Source of the DNA: Gammaproteobacteria bacterium
GTDB taxonomy: Bacteria; Pseudomonadota; Gammaproteobacteria; SZUA-229
Direction: 5' to 3'
Assembly (NCBI GenBank): GCA_024636785.1
Contig: JAGXGK010000042.1
Location: 18,636 to 82,635 of the forward strand
DNA: 64,000 nt
The notes below the pieces were generated by a model. That model saw nothing but the letters and a program-made list of their open reading frames with translations, was not told where the DNA came from and did no database searches. The stretch's first letter is position 1, and the number at the start of each line of letters is the position of its first letter. This document shows positions 19,196 to 28,290 of the stretch, one piece after another. Made by a program: the position numbers and the translations under genes.

Positions 19196-19957
19196 TTATT
19201 TACTGAGCCTCATCGTGCCTTTAGCACCTTTAAAAAATTTATTGATGACCGGATGATCTAATCCGGTGACTTCGTCATAACTACCTTCTGCAATAACTTT
19301 CTGCTCGAACAAAACACTGAAGCGATCGACGATATTCATGATTAAATTAAGGTCGTGAGTCACCATGACGACAGTAAAGCCTAACAGGTCTCTTAAACCG
19401 ACAATTAATTGCTCGAATTCCTCCGCGCCTACCGGATCCAGCCCGGAGGTGGGTTCATCTAAAAAAAGGATTTCAGGATCCATTGACAGTGCTCTCGCCA
19501 GTGCCACGCGCTTAATCATGCCGCCGCTCAGTTCTGATGGATAAAGGGAGCCGGCATGTTCTGGCAGGCCCACCATATTTATTCTTGCCTTAACGATGAC
19601 GTCAATTAACTCCTTAGGAAGATCTGTATATTCCTTAAGAGTAATGCCAATGTTCTCAGCCACATTTAATGATGAAAACAGCGCGCCCGATTGAAATAGC
19701 ACGCCGAATCTTTTCTTCAACTCAACAGCGTCTGATGAGTTTATATTCAGCACGTCATTACCGAGAACTTGAATACTTCCGCTCTGTGGTCGAAGCAGCA
19801 TGATCATCTCTTTCAGCAGGGTTGATTTACCGGAGCCACTAAAGCCGAGTAAACCGTATATTTCTCCTTCGTTTACGCTCAGGGTTATATGATCATGCAC
19901 TATAGTCTCATCAAAACTGGTAACCACATCCTCAATACTTATCACGGTTTTTTTCAA
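19196..19957 (-). CDS. MlaF-like ABC ATPase
   Basis: GFSGSGKSTLL, LSGGMIKRVALARAL, ILFLDEPTSGLDP. Confidence 0.88.
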   Translation of the reverse strand: MKKTVISIEDVVTSFDETIVHDHITLSVNEGEIYGLLGFSGSGKSTLLKEMIMLLRPQSGSIQVLGNDVLNINSSDAVELKKRFGVLFQSGALFSSLNVAENIGITLKEYTDLPKELIDVIVKARINMVGLPEHAGSLYPSELSGGMIKRVALARALSMDPEILFLDEPTSGLDPVGAEEFEQLIVGLRDLLGFTVVMVTHDLNLIMNIVDRFSVLFEQKVIAEGSYDEVTGLDHPVINKFFKGAKGTMRLSK

Positions 19958-21111
19958 ATCCCTAACTCCGTTAAAATTATCGAGAACAGTGCATCACAGG
20001 CAATCACCAGAAAAATAGCATTGACGACGCTTATCGTTGTATATCTGCCGATGCTCTCGCTATTGTATGAAACCTGAAAGCCGCGAAAGCATCCTACCGT
20101 GGCAATTAACAATGCGAAAAAAGGTGCCTTTATAATTCCAATCCATACATGCCTTGAATCCAGTACACTCTGTAGGCGCAATATAAATTCGGTATAGGAG
20201 ATATTCATCTGCGTGTCAGCGATCATCATACCGGCGGCGATACCAACAATATCGGCAAAAAATATTAACAGTGGCATTGCTATCATTAAAGCCACAATTC
20301 TTGGTAGAACCAGAAACCTCATCGGATCAAAGCTCATGGTTTTCATGGCATTGATCTCTTCGGTTATTTTCATTACGCCTATTTGTGCAGTATAAGATGC
20401 ACCGCTTCTTCCTGCTACTACGATTGCGATAATTAAAGGCGCAAGTTCTCGAGTTATGGAGATGGCTATCATTTCGACTATAAAAATATTTGCACCGAGC
20501 TTTTCCAGTTGCACGGATGCCTGATATGAAACCACAATTCCAATTAGAAAAGCGGTGACTGCTACGATGGGCAATGCCTTGACGCCCGCCTCTTCAATAT
20601 TTTTTATGATCGCTTTAAATCTGATCGAAGAGGGATGCAGCAGGGAATATAATAAGGTGACCGTTATTTCGCCAATAAAAGTGATAAATTCAATAATATC
20701 GTGAAAGACAGACAGGGTATTTTCCCCGGCCTTCTGCAGGAGAGCGGAAAGCATATTATCTTTAGCGGTTATCAACTCCGGCGCTTTCTCTTCCTGCTGA
20801 AACAGCGCCAACGTTTTTTGCTGCCTGCTGCTGGCATCGACAATATCGACCTGCTTAAACCGGGATTCGAACTTTTTTACATAGTGTTGAAGCAGGATGA
20901 TGCCCGCGCTATCAAACTCTTCAACTGCGGAGATATCCCAGCTTACATTGCTTTGTGCCGGTATACGCTTAGAAATGCGTTTAATACTAGAGACGACATT
21001 GGTGACATATTTAAGCGTCCATTTTCCTTTGCACTTAAGCAGATACAGGTCATCTTCATTCTCAACCAGGATAGCTGCACTGTCTGTGCTGTTTTTTAGC
21101 CCTGTCGCCAT
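19954..21111 (-). CDS. MlaE-like permease with N-terminal STAS-like domain
   Basis: MlaE core (ELAPLIIAIVVAGRSGASYTAQIGVMKITEEINAM); N-terminal WDISAVEEFDSAGIILLQ resembles STAS. Confidence 0.85.
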   Translation of the reverse strand: MATGLKNSTDSAAILVENEDDLYLLKCKGKWTLKYVTNVVSSIKRISKRIPAQSNVSWDISAVEEFDSAGIILLQHYVKKFESRFKQVDIVDASSRQQKTLALFQQEEKAPELITAKDNMLSALLQKAGENTLSVFHDIIEFITFIGEITVTLLYSLLHPSSIRFKAIIKNIEEAGVKALPIVAVTAFLIGIVVSYQASVQLEKLGANIFIVEMIAISITRELAPLIIAIVVAGRSGASYTAQIGVMKITEEINAMKTMSFDPMRFLVLPRIVALMIAMPLLIFFADIVGIAAGMMIADTQMNISYTEFILRLQSVLDSRHVWIGIIKAPFFALLIATVGCFRGFQVSYNSESIGRYTTISVVNAIFLVIACDALFSIILTELGI

Positions 21112-21158
21112 ACTAATTTGTAAACCGAATAATCAGCTGAATCAACGCGTTCAGGAGG

Positions 21159-21225
21159 CTGTCGGGTTTAGGGAAATTTGGGCCGCTCTCCCGCTTCCGC
21201 AGACAATTCATCCTAAATTCGACAG
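21159..21225. repeat. REP-like intergenic imperfect palindrome (copy 1)
   Basis: CTGTCGGGTTTAGGGAAATT paired with AATTCATCCTAAATTCGACAG; related copy at 35442. Confidence 0.55.
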
Positions 21226-21242
21226 ACGTCTGTTGCCTGCAA

Positions 21243-21404
21243 TTACTGAAAATTCATGCTGGCAGCGCCGAACAGTCCAAGTAGACCGATAGCGATTAAA
21301 TATATGGCGACTATGTAGTTCAGCAGTCTGGGTATAAGCAGGATGAGGATTCCGGCCAGCAGGGAAATAATCGGGGCGAGAGTTAAGGTCATGTTCATAT
21401 TCAT
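21243..21404 (-). CDS. Small membrane protein, DUF3096-like (53 aa; absent from supplied ORF track)
   Basis: Hand translation MNMNMTLTLAPIISLLAGILILLIPRLLNYIVAIYLIAIGLLGLFGAASMNFQ. Confidence 0.7.
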   Translation of the reverse strand: MNMNMTLTLAPIISLLAGILILLIPRLLNYIVAIYLIAIGLLGLFGAASMNFQ

Positions 21405-21886
21405 AGTTGTTGTTCCGTCATTTGTACATATATGGCAGCAATCTTGGTCATACCGGAATCCGCAGTTAAGTCACGTATTCAGGTCATAGTTGACTATGTG
21501 CCTGTCGTAATGATAAAAATGATTTGCTGGAGTATTTGGCGAATACCCATCGCATACAGGGTTTCTATGCCTGTATTACTCAGCTTCATTCTTGCGCTTA
21601 GTATGCGTCAGTTCCCGTCTCAACACCAAACATTTTCTGTAAAAGACGGTAATAAAAAGAGCAGATATCCTGCCCGGAAATTAAGTCTCAGTGAGCTCAA
21701 AGACCTTTTCTGCTGTAGATGTCATACCCTGAAATTGCCAAACCCCGCAAGTTGTGCTTTTATACATCCTTGAAATGACAAAGGCCAATTTTGGCATCAT
21801 ATTCAGCGATGCTCTGTCCAGAACAGCCAGACTATGGTCATAAGAATCTATATTAAGAAAAAATTTTCACAACCGGGGTTATAAGC

Positions 21887-23086
21887 ATGGCTACAGAATT
21901 TTTAGAGATGCCTGATAAGGATGGCTATTTTGGTGAGTACGGTGGACAGATAATTCCACCGCCGCTGATTGAGATCATGAACGAGATCAATGATGCCTAC
22001 GATAAAGTGGTGCAAACCGAGGCGTTTCAAAACGAATTGCATGAGCTTTATGCGGATTATGTCGGTCGCCCGAGCCCGATCTATTTTGCCCGGAGGCTGA
22101 CTGCGCATGTGGGTGGCGCGCGTATTTATCTGAAGCGCGAAGATCTGAATCATACCGGCGCGCACAAGATCAATCACTGTCTTGGCGAAGCCCTGCTGGC
22201 CAAATACATGGGTAAGACCAAGGTGCTTGCCGAGACTGGCGCGGGGCAGCATGGTGTGGCTCTGGCCACCGCGTGTGCGCTGGTGGGTATCGAGTGTGAA
22301 ATCCATATGGGTGAAATCGACATAGAGAAAGAGCACCCGAATGTCACTAAAATGAAAATACTCGGCTGCACCCTGGTGCCGGTCAGTCGCGGTACCCGAA
22401 CCCTGAAGGACGCGGTAGACAGTGCTTTTGAGGAGTACCTGAAAGATCCGGTTAACTATTTTTATGCCATCGGTTCGGTGGTGGGGCCGCATCCTTTCCC
22501 CAAAATCGTGCGTGACTTTCAGAGCATTGTCGGCAAGGAGGCACGCGAGCAGTTTCTGGCAAGAGAACAGAAACTGCCCGATGTGCTGGTCGCCTGCGTC
22601 GGTGGCGGCTCTAATGCCATAGGTCTATTTACGGCCTTTATTAACGATGAATCGGTGAAAATGATTGGTGTCGAACCGGCGGGCAAAGGACTGAATACGA
22701 CTGACCATGCCGCTACCATGACACTCGGATCAAAAGGGGCGATTCATGGCTTCAAATGTTACAACCTGCAGGATCAGGAAGGTAATCCTTTACCAGTCTA
22801 TTCGATCGCCTCGGGTCTGGATTACCCCGGCGTCGGTCCCCAGCACTGCTATTTAAAAGATATCAGGCGGGTGGAATACAAGACCATCGACGACAAGGAA
22901 TGCCTGGATGCTTTTATGCTGTTATCCCGCAAGGAAGGCATTATTCCTGCGCTGGAAAGTGCCCACGCGGTTGCTTACGCCATGAAAATAGCCAAAGACA
23001 TGAGCAGTGATGAAACTATTCTGGTGAACCTGTCAGGCAGGGGCGACAAGGATGCCGATTTTGTCACTGAGCATTTGTCGCTTTAA
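21887..23086 (+). CDS. trpB: Tryptophan synthase beta chain, stand-alone variant
   Basis: PLP lysine motif [26 protein letters not shown]; no trpA adjacent. Confidence 0.88.
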   Translation: MATEFLEMPDKDGYFGEYGGQIIPPPLIEIMNEINDAYDKVVQTEAFQNELHELYADYVGRPSPIYFARRLTAHVGGARIYLKREDLNHTGAHKINHCLGEALLAKYMGKTKVLAETGAGQHGVALATACALVGIECEIHMGEIDIEKEHPNVTKMKILGCTLVPVSRGTRTLKDAVDSAFEEYLKDPVNYFYAIGSVVGPHPFPKIVRDFQSIVGKEAREQFLAREQKLPDVLVACVGGGSNAIGLFTAFINDESVKMIGVEPAGKGLNTTDHAATMTLGSKGAIHGFKCYNLQDQEGNPLPVYSIASGLDYPGVGPQHCYLKDIRRVEYKTIDDKECLDAFMLLSRKEGIIPALESAHAVAYAMKIAKDMSSDETILVNLSGRGDKDADFVTEHLSL

Positions 23087-23154
23087 TGGAAGAGTGGCTT
23101 AGGTTGCATTTATTAATATATTTGTACGAAGAAACCTGAATGGGAATTGGAGAA

Positions 23155-23187
23155 AGGCCTGAATTAATTGAAAATTGATTCAGGCCT
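23155..23187. terminator. Hairpin between convergent genes, possible bidirectional terminator
   Basis: AGGCCTGAAT/ATTCAGGCCT 10-bp perfect arms; no strong T-run. Confidence 0.4.
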
Positions 23188-23214
23188 GAAAGCTCCTTGA
23201 TGCACTATCACCTG

Positions 23215-23922
23215 TCAGTTGGTGAGCGTCTCAGCCTCGACACCAAACATATTTCTGTACAGGACTCCAAAAGCGATAATCATCAACGGCATGGTCCAGA
23301 TCAGCCCTAAGCCTAATGGGATCGCTGATATAAATATGATAATCGACAGGATTATAAAGAGCGCAAAAACCGAGAACCATCGGCGGGTTATCGCTTTGCG
23401 CGAGGTCTCTAACGCCTGCCATGGACTCATGCCTTTCTCAGCCACTAAGGGTAATGCCATATAGTAGGCGACCGACAAATAGATGCCGGGCAATATAAGT
23501 AACAGAAAGCCGATAATGATCATTATGTACATGAGTATCATGGTCAGCAGTAGCGGAATCATTTTTGAATAATAACCGAAGATAGAGCCCGCTTTGATGG
23601 GCGCATCGACGGCGCGTTTGATACCCAGAATAATGATGCCCGCCATCAAGGGCATAATAATCAAATTTAGCCCCAGCTGCATTATCAGTGATAAAGCAAC
23701 ATTGCCTGATGGATCCTGTGTCACTTCAATGAGAAGTGTGGATAGAAATGCGAAGGCTATCATTAAACCCATCATTACCAGGAAAACATATAAAAAGGCC
23801 AGATGAATCGTCCATTTTGCGCCGCGGGTTTTAGCCCAGGCTTCGCTGATGACAGCACCGATAGAAAATTCGTAATCGTCACTGACTGCTTTGTCGATAG
23901 AAGCGTAATTATCTTCTGACAT
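23215..23922 (-). CDS. Multi-TM membrane protein of unknown function
   Basis: Several long hydrophobic segments; ISEAWAKTRG N-terminal region. Confidence 0.7.
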   Translation of the reverse strand: MSEDNYASIDKAVSDDYEFSIGAVISEAWAKTRGAKWTIHLAFLYVFLVMMGLMIAFAFLSTLLIEVTQDPSGNVALSLIMQLGLNLIIMPLMAGIIILGIKRAVDAPIKAGSIFGYYSKMIPLLLTMILMYIMIIIGFLLLILPGIYLSVAYYMALPLVAEKGMSPWQALETSRKAITRRWFSVFALFIILSIIIFISAIPLGLGLIWTMPLMIIAFGVLYRNMFGVEAETLTN

Positions 23923-23982
23923 ATTATTATCTCTGTGTTTTTAGATTAGCCCTGTTCCTTATAGCAGATTTCATATATATGG

Positions 23983-24204
23983 TTAATCCAGTGATGGCCC
24001 CAACACAAAATCAACCGCTTCGAAGCCCCGCTCTTCCAGCAGATCCAATACATCATCCCAGCTGTATTCCGGATTCTCTTCCACTTTCGCGATGAGGCCG
24101 GTGACGTAGCGGTAGGCTTCGTGTCCCACAATGTCATCGGGTATTTGTATCAGGCGAATATTCGTTATCCTGTTTGCAGGCAGTATCATCAGGTTGCTGT
24201 TCAT
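23983..24204 (-). CDS. Hypothetical 73-aa protein
   Basis: Continuous ORF with plausible composition. Confidence 0.5.
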   Translation of the reverse strand: MNSNLMILPANRITNIRLIQIPDDIVGHEAYRYVTGLIAKVEENPEYSWDDVLDLLEERGFEAVDFVLGPSLD

Positions 24205-24396
24205 TTAATTCTCCGACATAGTTGTGTTGATAAAACCGCCAGATTCTAAAGTGCAATGGCGGCAAAGATAATTGAATTTACTCTCTCAACCGGATTCAGT
24301 CCATCTACATGAAAACCAGTCACACTGCGACAGGGAGTGATTGCGGTGCCGGGTTAACAGCGCTATGCTGGTCGTTTATTTAAAAAAGAGAAATTT

Positions 24397-25395
24397 ATGC
24401 CATCTTTGCGCGACAGATTTGTTCCCTGGGTTGCCCTTAGCCGTCTGGCCAGCGGCATTGTGTTGCTGTTATTGCTGATCATGCTGATCACTACTTTTGT
24501 GGTCAGTAACGAACCGGAGTCCTTCAAGGTAAAGGTCGATCAGCGCGGTGAAGAGATTGTTATCGGCAGCGCCAGTGTTAATACCGCGATCACCATAGGT
24601 GAGACGCTGCTGGAGAAAACCGGCGGCTACATCAGTAACGATGTGCTGCCGCCGTTCAGCCTTCTTGACGATATGCCCAACTGGGAATTCGGCGCGCTGG
24701 TGGCTCTGCGTGATCAGGCTGCGGCGCTACGCAATCACTACGCCCGTTCGCAATCGCAGTCGGTGGAAGACGCCGACCTTGCCCGCGCTGAACCGCAGTT
24801 TAACTTTCAGAACGACTCCTGGATGCTGCCCGCCAGCGAAAGCGAATACCGCACCGGTCTGGCTCATCTGCGCGCCTACCGTAAACGGCTGCTGGATGAC
24901 GACGATAGCAATGCGCAGTTTTTTGCCCGCGCCGATAATCTCGCCAGCTGGTTGCAGGTGGTGGAGAAGCGTCTGGGCAGTCTTTCCCAGCGTCTCTCCG
25001 GCAGCGTTGACCAGATACGCAGTCACAGCAATCTTGCCAATGACCCTGCCGCTCGCCAGAGTGCTCCGGCACAGGGCGTCGCCTTCACCCAAACGCCGTG
25101 GCTGGAAGTGGATGATATATTCTACGAGGCGCGCGGTCACGTCTGGGCGCTGCTGCACCTTTTCCGCGCCGTAGAAATTGATTTCCAATCCAGCCTGGAA
25201 CGGAAAAACGCCATTGCTTCGCTACAGCAGATTATTCGTGAGCTGGAAGAGGCGCAGAGGCCGGTGTCCAGCCCGATGGTGCTCAACGGCAGCGGCTTCG
25301 GCTGGGTATCCAACTATTCGCTGACTATGGCCAATTACATCTCCCGCGCCAATGCCGCGGTAATCGACCTGCGCGCGCTGATGGCGCGCGGCTAA
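24397..25395 (+). CDS. DUF2333 family protein
   Basis: TM followed by NTAITIGETLLEKTGGYISNDVLPP, characteristic of DUF2333. Confidence 0.8.
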   Translation: MPSLRDRFVPWVALSRLASGIVLLLLLIMLITTFVVSNEPESFKVKVDQRGEEIVIGSASVNTAITIGETLLEKTGGYISNDVLPPFSLLDDMPNWEFGALVALRDQAAALRNHYARSQSQSVEDADLARAEPQFNFQNDSWMLPASESEYRTGLAHLRAYRKRLLDDDDSNAQFFARADNLASWLQVVEKRLGSLSQRLSGSVDQIRSHSNLANDPAARQSAPAQGVAFTQTPWLEVDDIFYEARGHVWALLHLFRAVEIDFQSSLERKNAIASLQQIIRELEEAQRPVSSPMVLNGSGFGWVSNYSLTMANYISRANAAVIDLRALMARG

Positions 25396-25450
25396 TTACC
25401 TTCTAAGAACACTCAATTATTATTAACTCGATTCTACAGAGAGACATTAT

Positions 25451-26560
25451 ATGAAAGCTAGAGCCGCAGTTGCATGGGAAGCCAAAAAACCTCTGTCCAT
25501 TGAAGAAGTTGAAGTTATGGGTCCTAAACGAGGCGAGGTGCTTTTGAAAGTGATCGCTTCCGGTGTCTGCCATACCGACGCTTTTACGCTTTCGGGCGAT
25601 GATCCGGAAGGTGCCTTTCCCGCCATTCTCGGCCACGAAGGCGGCTGCGAAGTGGTTGAGCTGGGTGAGGGCGTTACCAGTTTAGCGGTGGGTGATCATG
25701 TTATCCCCTTATACATTCCTGAATGCGGCGAATGCGAATACTGCAAATCGCCCAAGACCAATCTTTGCCAGTCCATCGCTTCGACGGTGTGGACCGGTTA
25801 CATGCCCGACGGCACGCGGCGCTTTTCCAAAAACGGTAAAGATATCTATCATTACATGGGCTGCTCCACTTTTTCTGAATACACCGTGGTGCCGGAAATT
25901 GCGCTGGCCAAAATCAACAAGGCCGCGCCGCTGGACAAGGTCTGTCTGCTTGGTTGCGGCGTCACCACCGGCATCGGCGCAGTGCTGAATACTGCCAAAG
26001 TCGAGGCCGGTTCAACCGTGGCGGTATTCGGGCTGGGTGGCATCGGTCTCTCCTGCGTGCAGGGTGCGGTGATGGCGGGCGCGTCACGTATTATCGCCAT
26101 CGACATTAATCCCGACAAATTTGAATTTGCCAAACAGCTGGGCGCGACCGATTTTGTTAACCCCAACGATGTCGGTGACAACTTTGTCGAATACATGCAG
26201 GACACTTTTAACGGCGGCCCGGATTACTCCTTCGAATGCATCGGCAATGTTCACGTTATGCGCGATGCCCTGGAATGTACCCACATGGGCTGGGGCGTGT
26301 CGACCGTGATTGGCGTCGCCGGGAGCGGGCAGGTCATCCAGACCCGTCCCTTCAATCTGGTGGTGGGCCGTACCTGGAAAGGCAGCGCATTCGGTGGCGT
26401 CAAGGGCAGAACCGAATTGCCCGGTTACGTTGAGCGCTACATGGACGGCAAAATCGAGCTGGACAGCATGGTCACCCACACCATGCCGCTGGAGGATATC
26501 AACCGTGCCTTCGACCTGATGCACAGCGGCGAGAGCATTCGCTCGGTCATTATTTTCTAG
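25451..26560 (+). CDS. frmA: S-(hydroxymethyl)glutathione dehydrogenase / class III alcohol dehydrogenase
   Basis: [40 protein letters not shown]. Confidence 0.95.
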   Translation: MKARAAVAWEAKKPLSIEEVEVMGPKRGEVLLKVIASGVCHTDAFTLSGDDPEGAFPAILGHEGGCEVVELGEGVTSLAVGDHVIPLYIPECGECEYCKSPKTNLCQSIASTVWTGYMPDGTRRFSKNGKDIYHYMGCSTFSEYTVVPEIALAKINKAAPLDKVCLLGCGVTTGIGAVLNTAKVEAGSTVAVFGLGGIGLSCVQGAVMAGASRIIAIDINPDKFEFAKQLGATDFVNPNDVGDNFVEYMQDTFNGGPDYSFECIGNVHVMRDALECTHMGWGVSTVIGVAGSGQVIQTRPFNLVVGRTWKGSAFGGVKGRTELPGYVERYMDGKIELDSMVTHTMPLEDINRAFDLMHSGESIRSVIIF

Positions 26561-26571
26561 GAGCCCGCATC

Positions 26572-27414
26572 ATGTCACTGCAAATTATTGCAAGCATCAG
26601 AGAGTTCGGCGGTTATCTGAATCGTTACAGCCACGACTCTGCATCGTGTCATTGTGAAATGATCTTTTCGATATACCTGCCACCGCAGGCGCAGAACGAA
26701 AAGGTGCCTGCGCTGTACTGGCTCTCCGGCCTGACCTGTACCGATGACAACGCCCGCAGCAAGGCCGGGGCGCAGCGTTATGCGGCCGAGCACGGCATCG
26801 CCTTAATCTTTCCCGACACCAGTCCGCGCGGTGAGGATGTCGCCGATGCCGAGCGTTATGATCTGGGTCAGGGTGCTAGTTTCTATGTCAATGCGACGCA
26901 ACCGCCCTGGGCCGGACATTATCAGATGTATGATTATGTCAGCCGGGAACTGCCGGCCTTGCTGGAGGAAAATCTGCCGCTACTCGCCGGTGTTAAATCG
27001 GTCTCCGGTCACTCCATGGGCGGGCACGGCGCTTTGATCTGCGCGCTTAAAAATCCGTCCGGTTACAGATCGGTTTCCGCTTTCGCCCCTATCTGTAACC
27101 CGGTTAACGGTGAGTGGGGAAAAACTTGTTTCACCGCCTATCTGGGCGATGACAGAACAACATGGAACGCCTATGACGCCACGGCCCTGGTCGAAGCGGG
27201 CGCCAGGGTTTCTGATATTCTGATCGATCAGGGCACCGCCGATGAGTTTTATGATGAGAAACAGCTGCTGCCGGAGAGCTTGAAAGCGGCCTGCGACAAA
27301 GCCGGACAGGCCATTACCCTGCGCATGCAGGAGGACTATGACCACAGCTACCATTTTATCGCCAGCTTCATCGGCGAACACATCGCCTACCATGCCCGGG
27401 CACTGAAATCTTAA
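26572..27414 (+). CDS. frmB: S-formylglutathione hydrolase
   Basis: Esterase-D motifs YWLSGLTCTDDN and SGHSMGGHGAL. Confidence 0.93.
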   Translation: MSLQIIASIREFGGYLNRYSHDSASCHCEMIFSIYLPPQAQNEKVPALYWLSGLTCTDDNARSKAGAQRYAAEHGIALIFPDTSPRGEDVADAERYDLGQGASFYVNATQPPWAGHYQMYDYVSRELPALLEENLPLLAGVKSVSGHSMGGHGALICALKNPSGYRSVSAFAPICNPVNGEWGKTCFTAYLGDDRTTWNAYDATALVEAGARVSDILIDQGTADEFYDEKQLLPESLKAACDKAGQAITLRMQEDYDHSYHFIASFIGEHIAYHARALKS

Positions 27415-27420
27415 CAGCGG

Positions 27421-28068
27421 TTATTCACTTCGCGGCAGTCTGTTTGCCTTTTCCACCTGCGCCCTTAAATTTCGCAGCATTCTGAACGGCAGTGCCTGCT
27501 GTATTTTGTTAATGATCCAGTTCGGTAGCCAGCCTTTGGGGTCAGCATAAAAGATCAGTTCGGCTTTTGTTTTGTTGTCATTGATAGCGATCAGGGTATA
27601 TCGGCTTTCAAGTATCTCAGCTCTCACTGCGTCATCCTGCCCGGGCATCAGTTCGCTCTCTTCTGAGGTCATCTCCATGATTATCTTTTGATCGTCCTTG
27701 TAGATCAGTTTCCGGCGGTAGACAAAGTCTCTGTCGGAGGCGGGCCAGGGTGCTTCAAACAGGGTATATTCCAGTTTTTCCGTGTGTGAATAGTCTCTTA
27801 GTATGCGCACCTCCGCCAGAAACGGCACCCATGTTTTTCTTTTGGAAATATCTTCTATAAAAGCCTGTATCTCCTCTATGTTCGCTGCAATAACTATCTG
27901 GGTTTTCACTCTGACAATATCGGAGCCTTCGATTTCCTGCGCATAGACAACGATGCCCTGTTCTTCCCGAATTTTCTCCCACGGCGACTGCGTCGGTTCT
28001 GCCGGCAGATCCGAAGACATCATGCACAGCCATACTATTTTTGTGAACCAGATTCCCGATACTCTTTT
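27421..28068 (-). CDS. START-domain exported protein (start uncertain; ORF open to 28146)
   Basis: APWPASDRDFVYRRKLIY and DPKGWLPNWIINKIQQALPF. Confidence 0.7.
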   Translation of the reverse strand, partial: KRVSGIWFTKIVWLCMMSSDLPAEPTQSPWEKIREEQGIVVYAQEIEGSDIVRVKTQIVIAANIEEIQAFIEDISKRKTWVPFLAEVRILRDYSHTEKLEYTLFEAPWPASDRDFVYRRKLIYKDDQKIIMEMTSEESELMPGQDDAVRAEILESRYTLIAINDNKTKAELIFYADPKGWLPNWIINKIQQALPFRMLRNLRAQVEKANRLPRSE

Positions 28069-28234
28069 CATGCTTATAGAGCCTTCTTCAAAATAATCCC
28101 GAAAACTTATCTCCGGCATGGTTACTACTCTGCCGCATCCAGCCACAAAACTGCGTGCATCTTACTATGAGCAATCACACTAAAAATAGCGTTCGATCGG
28201 GATTGCTTCAGTCTCAATACTTATTCCCCGGCGA

Positions 28235-28262
28235 AAAAAAGGCCGCTAAATTTAGCGGCCCT
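28235..28262 (-). terminator. Rho-independent terminator of type III GS gene
   Basis: Minus strand GGGCCGCTAAATTTAGCGGCC then T-run. Confidence 0.75.
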
Positions 28263-28290
28263 CTCAGCTTTAGTGCAACAGCAGTCGCAA

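Noticed and set aside
21432-21773. 113-aa ORF upstream of trpB
   Set aside because: No ribosome-binding site or recognisable domain; sequence looks non-coding.
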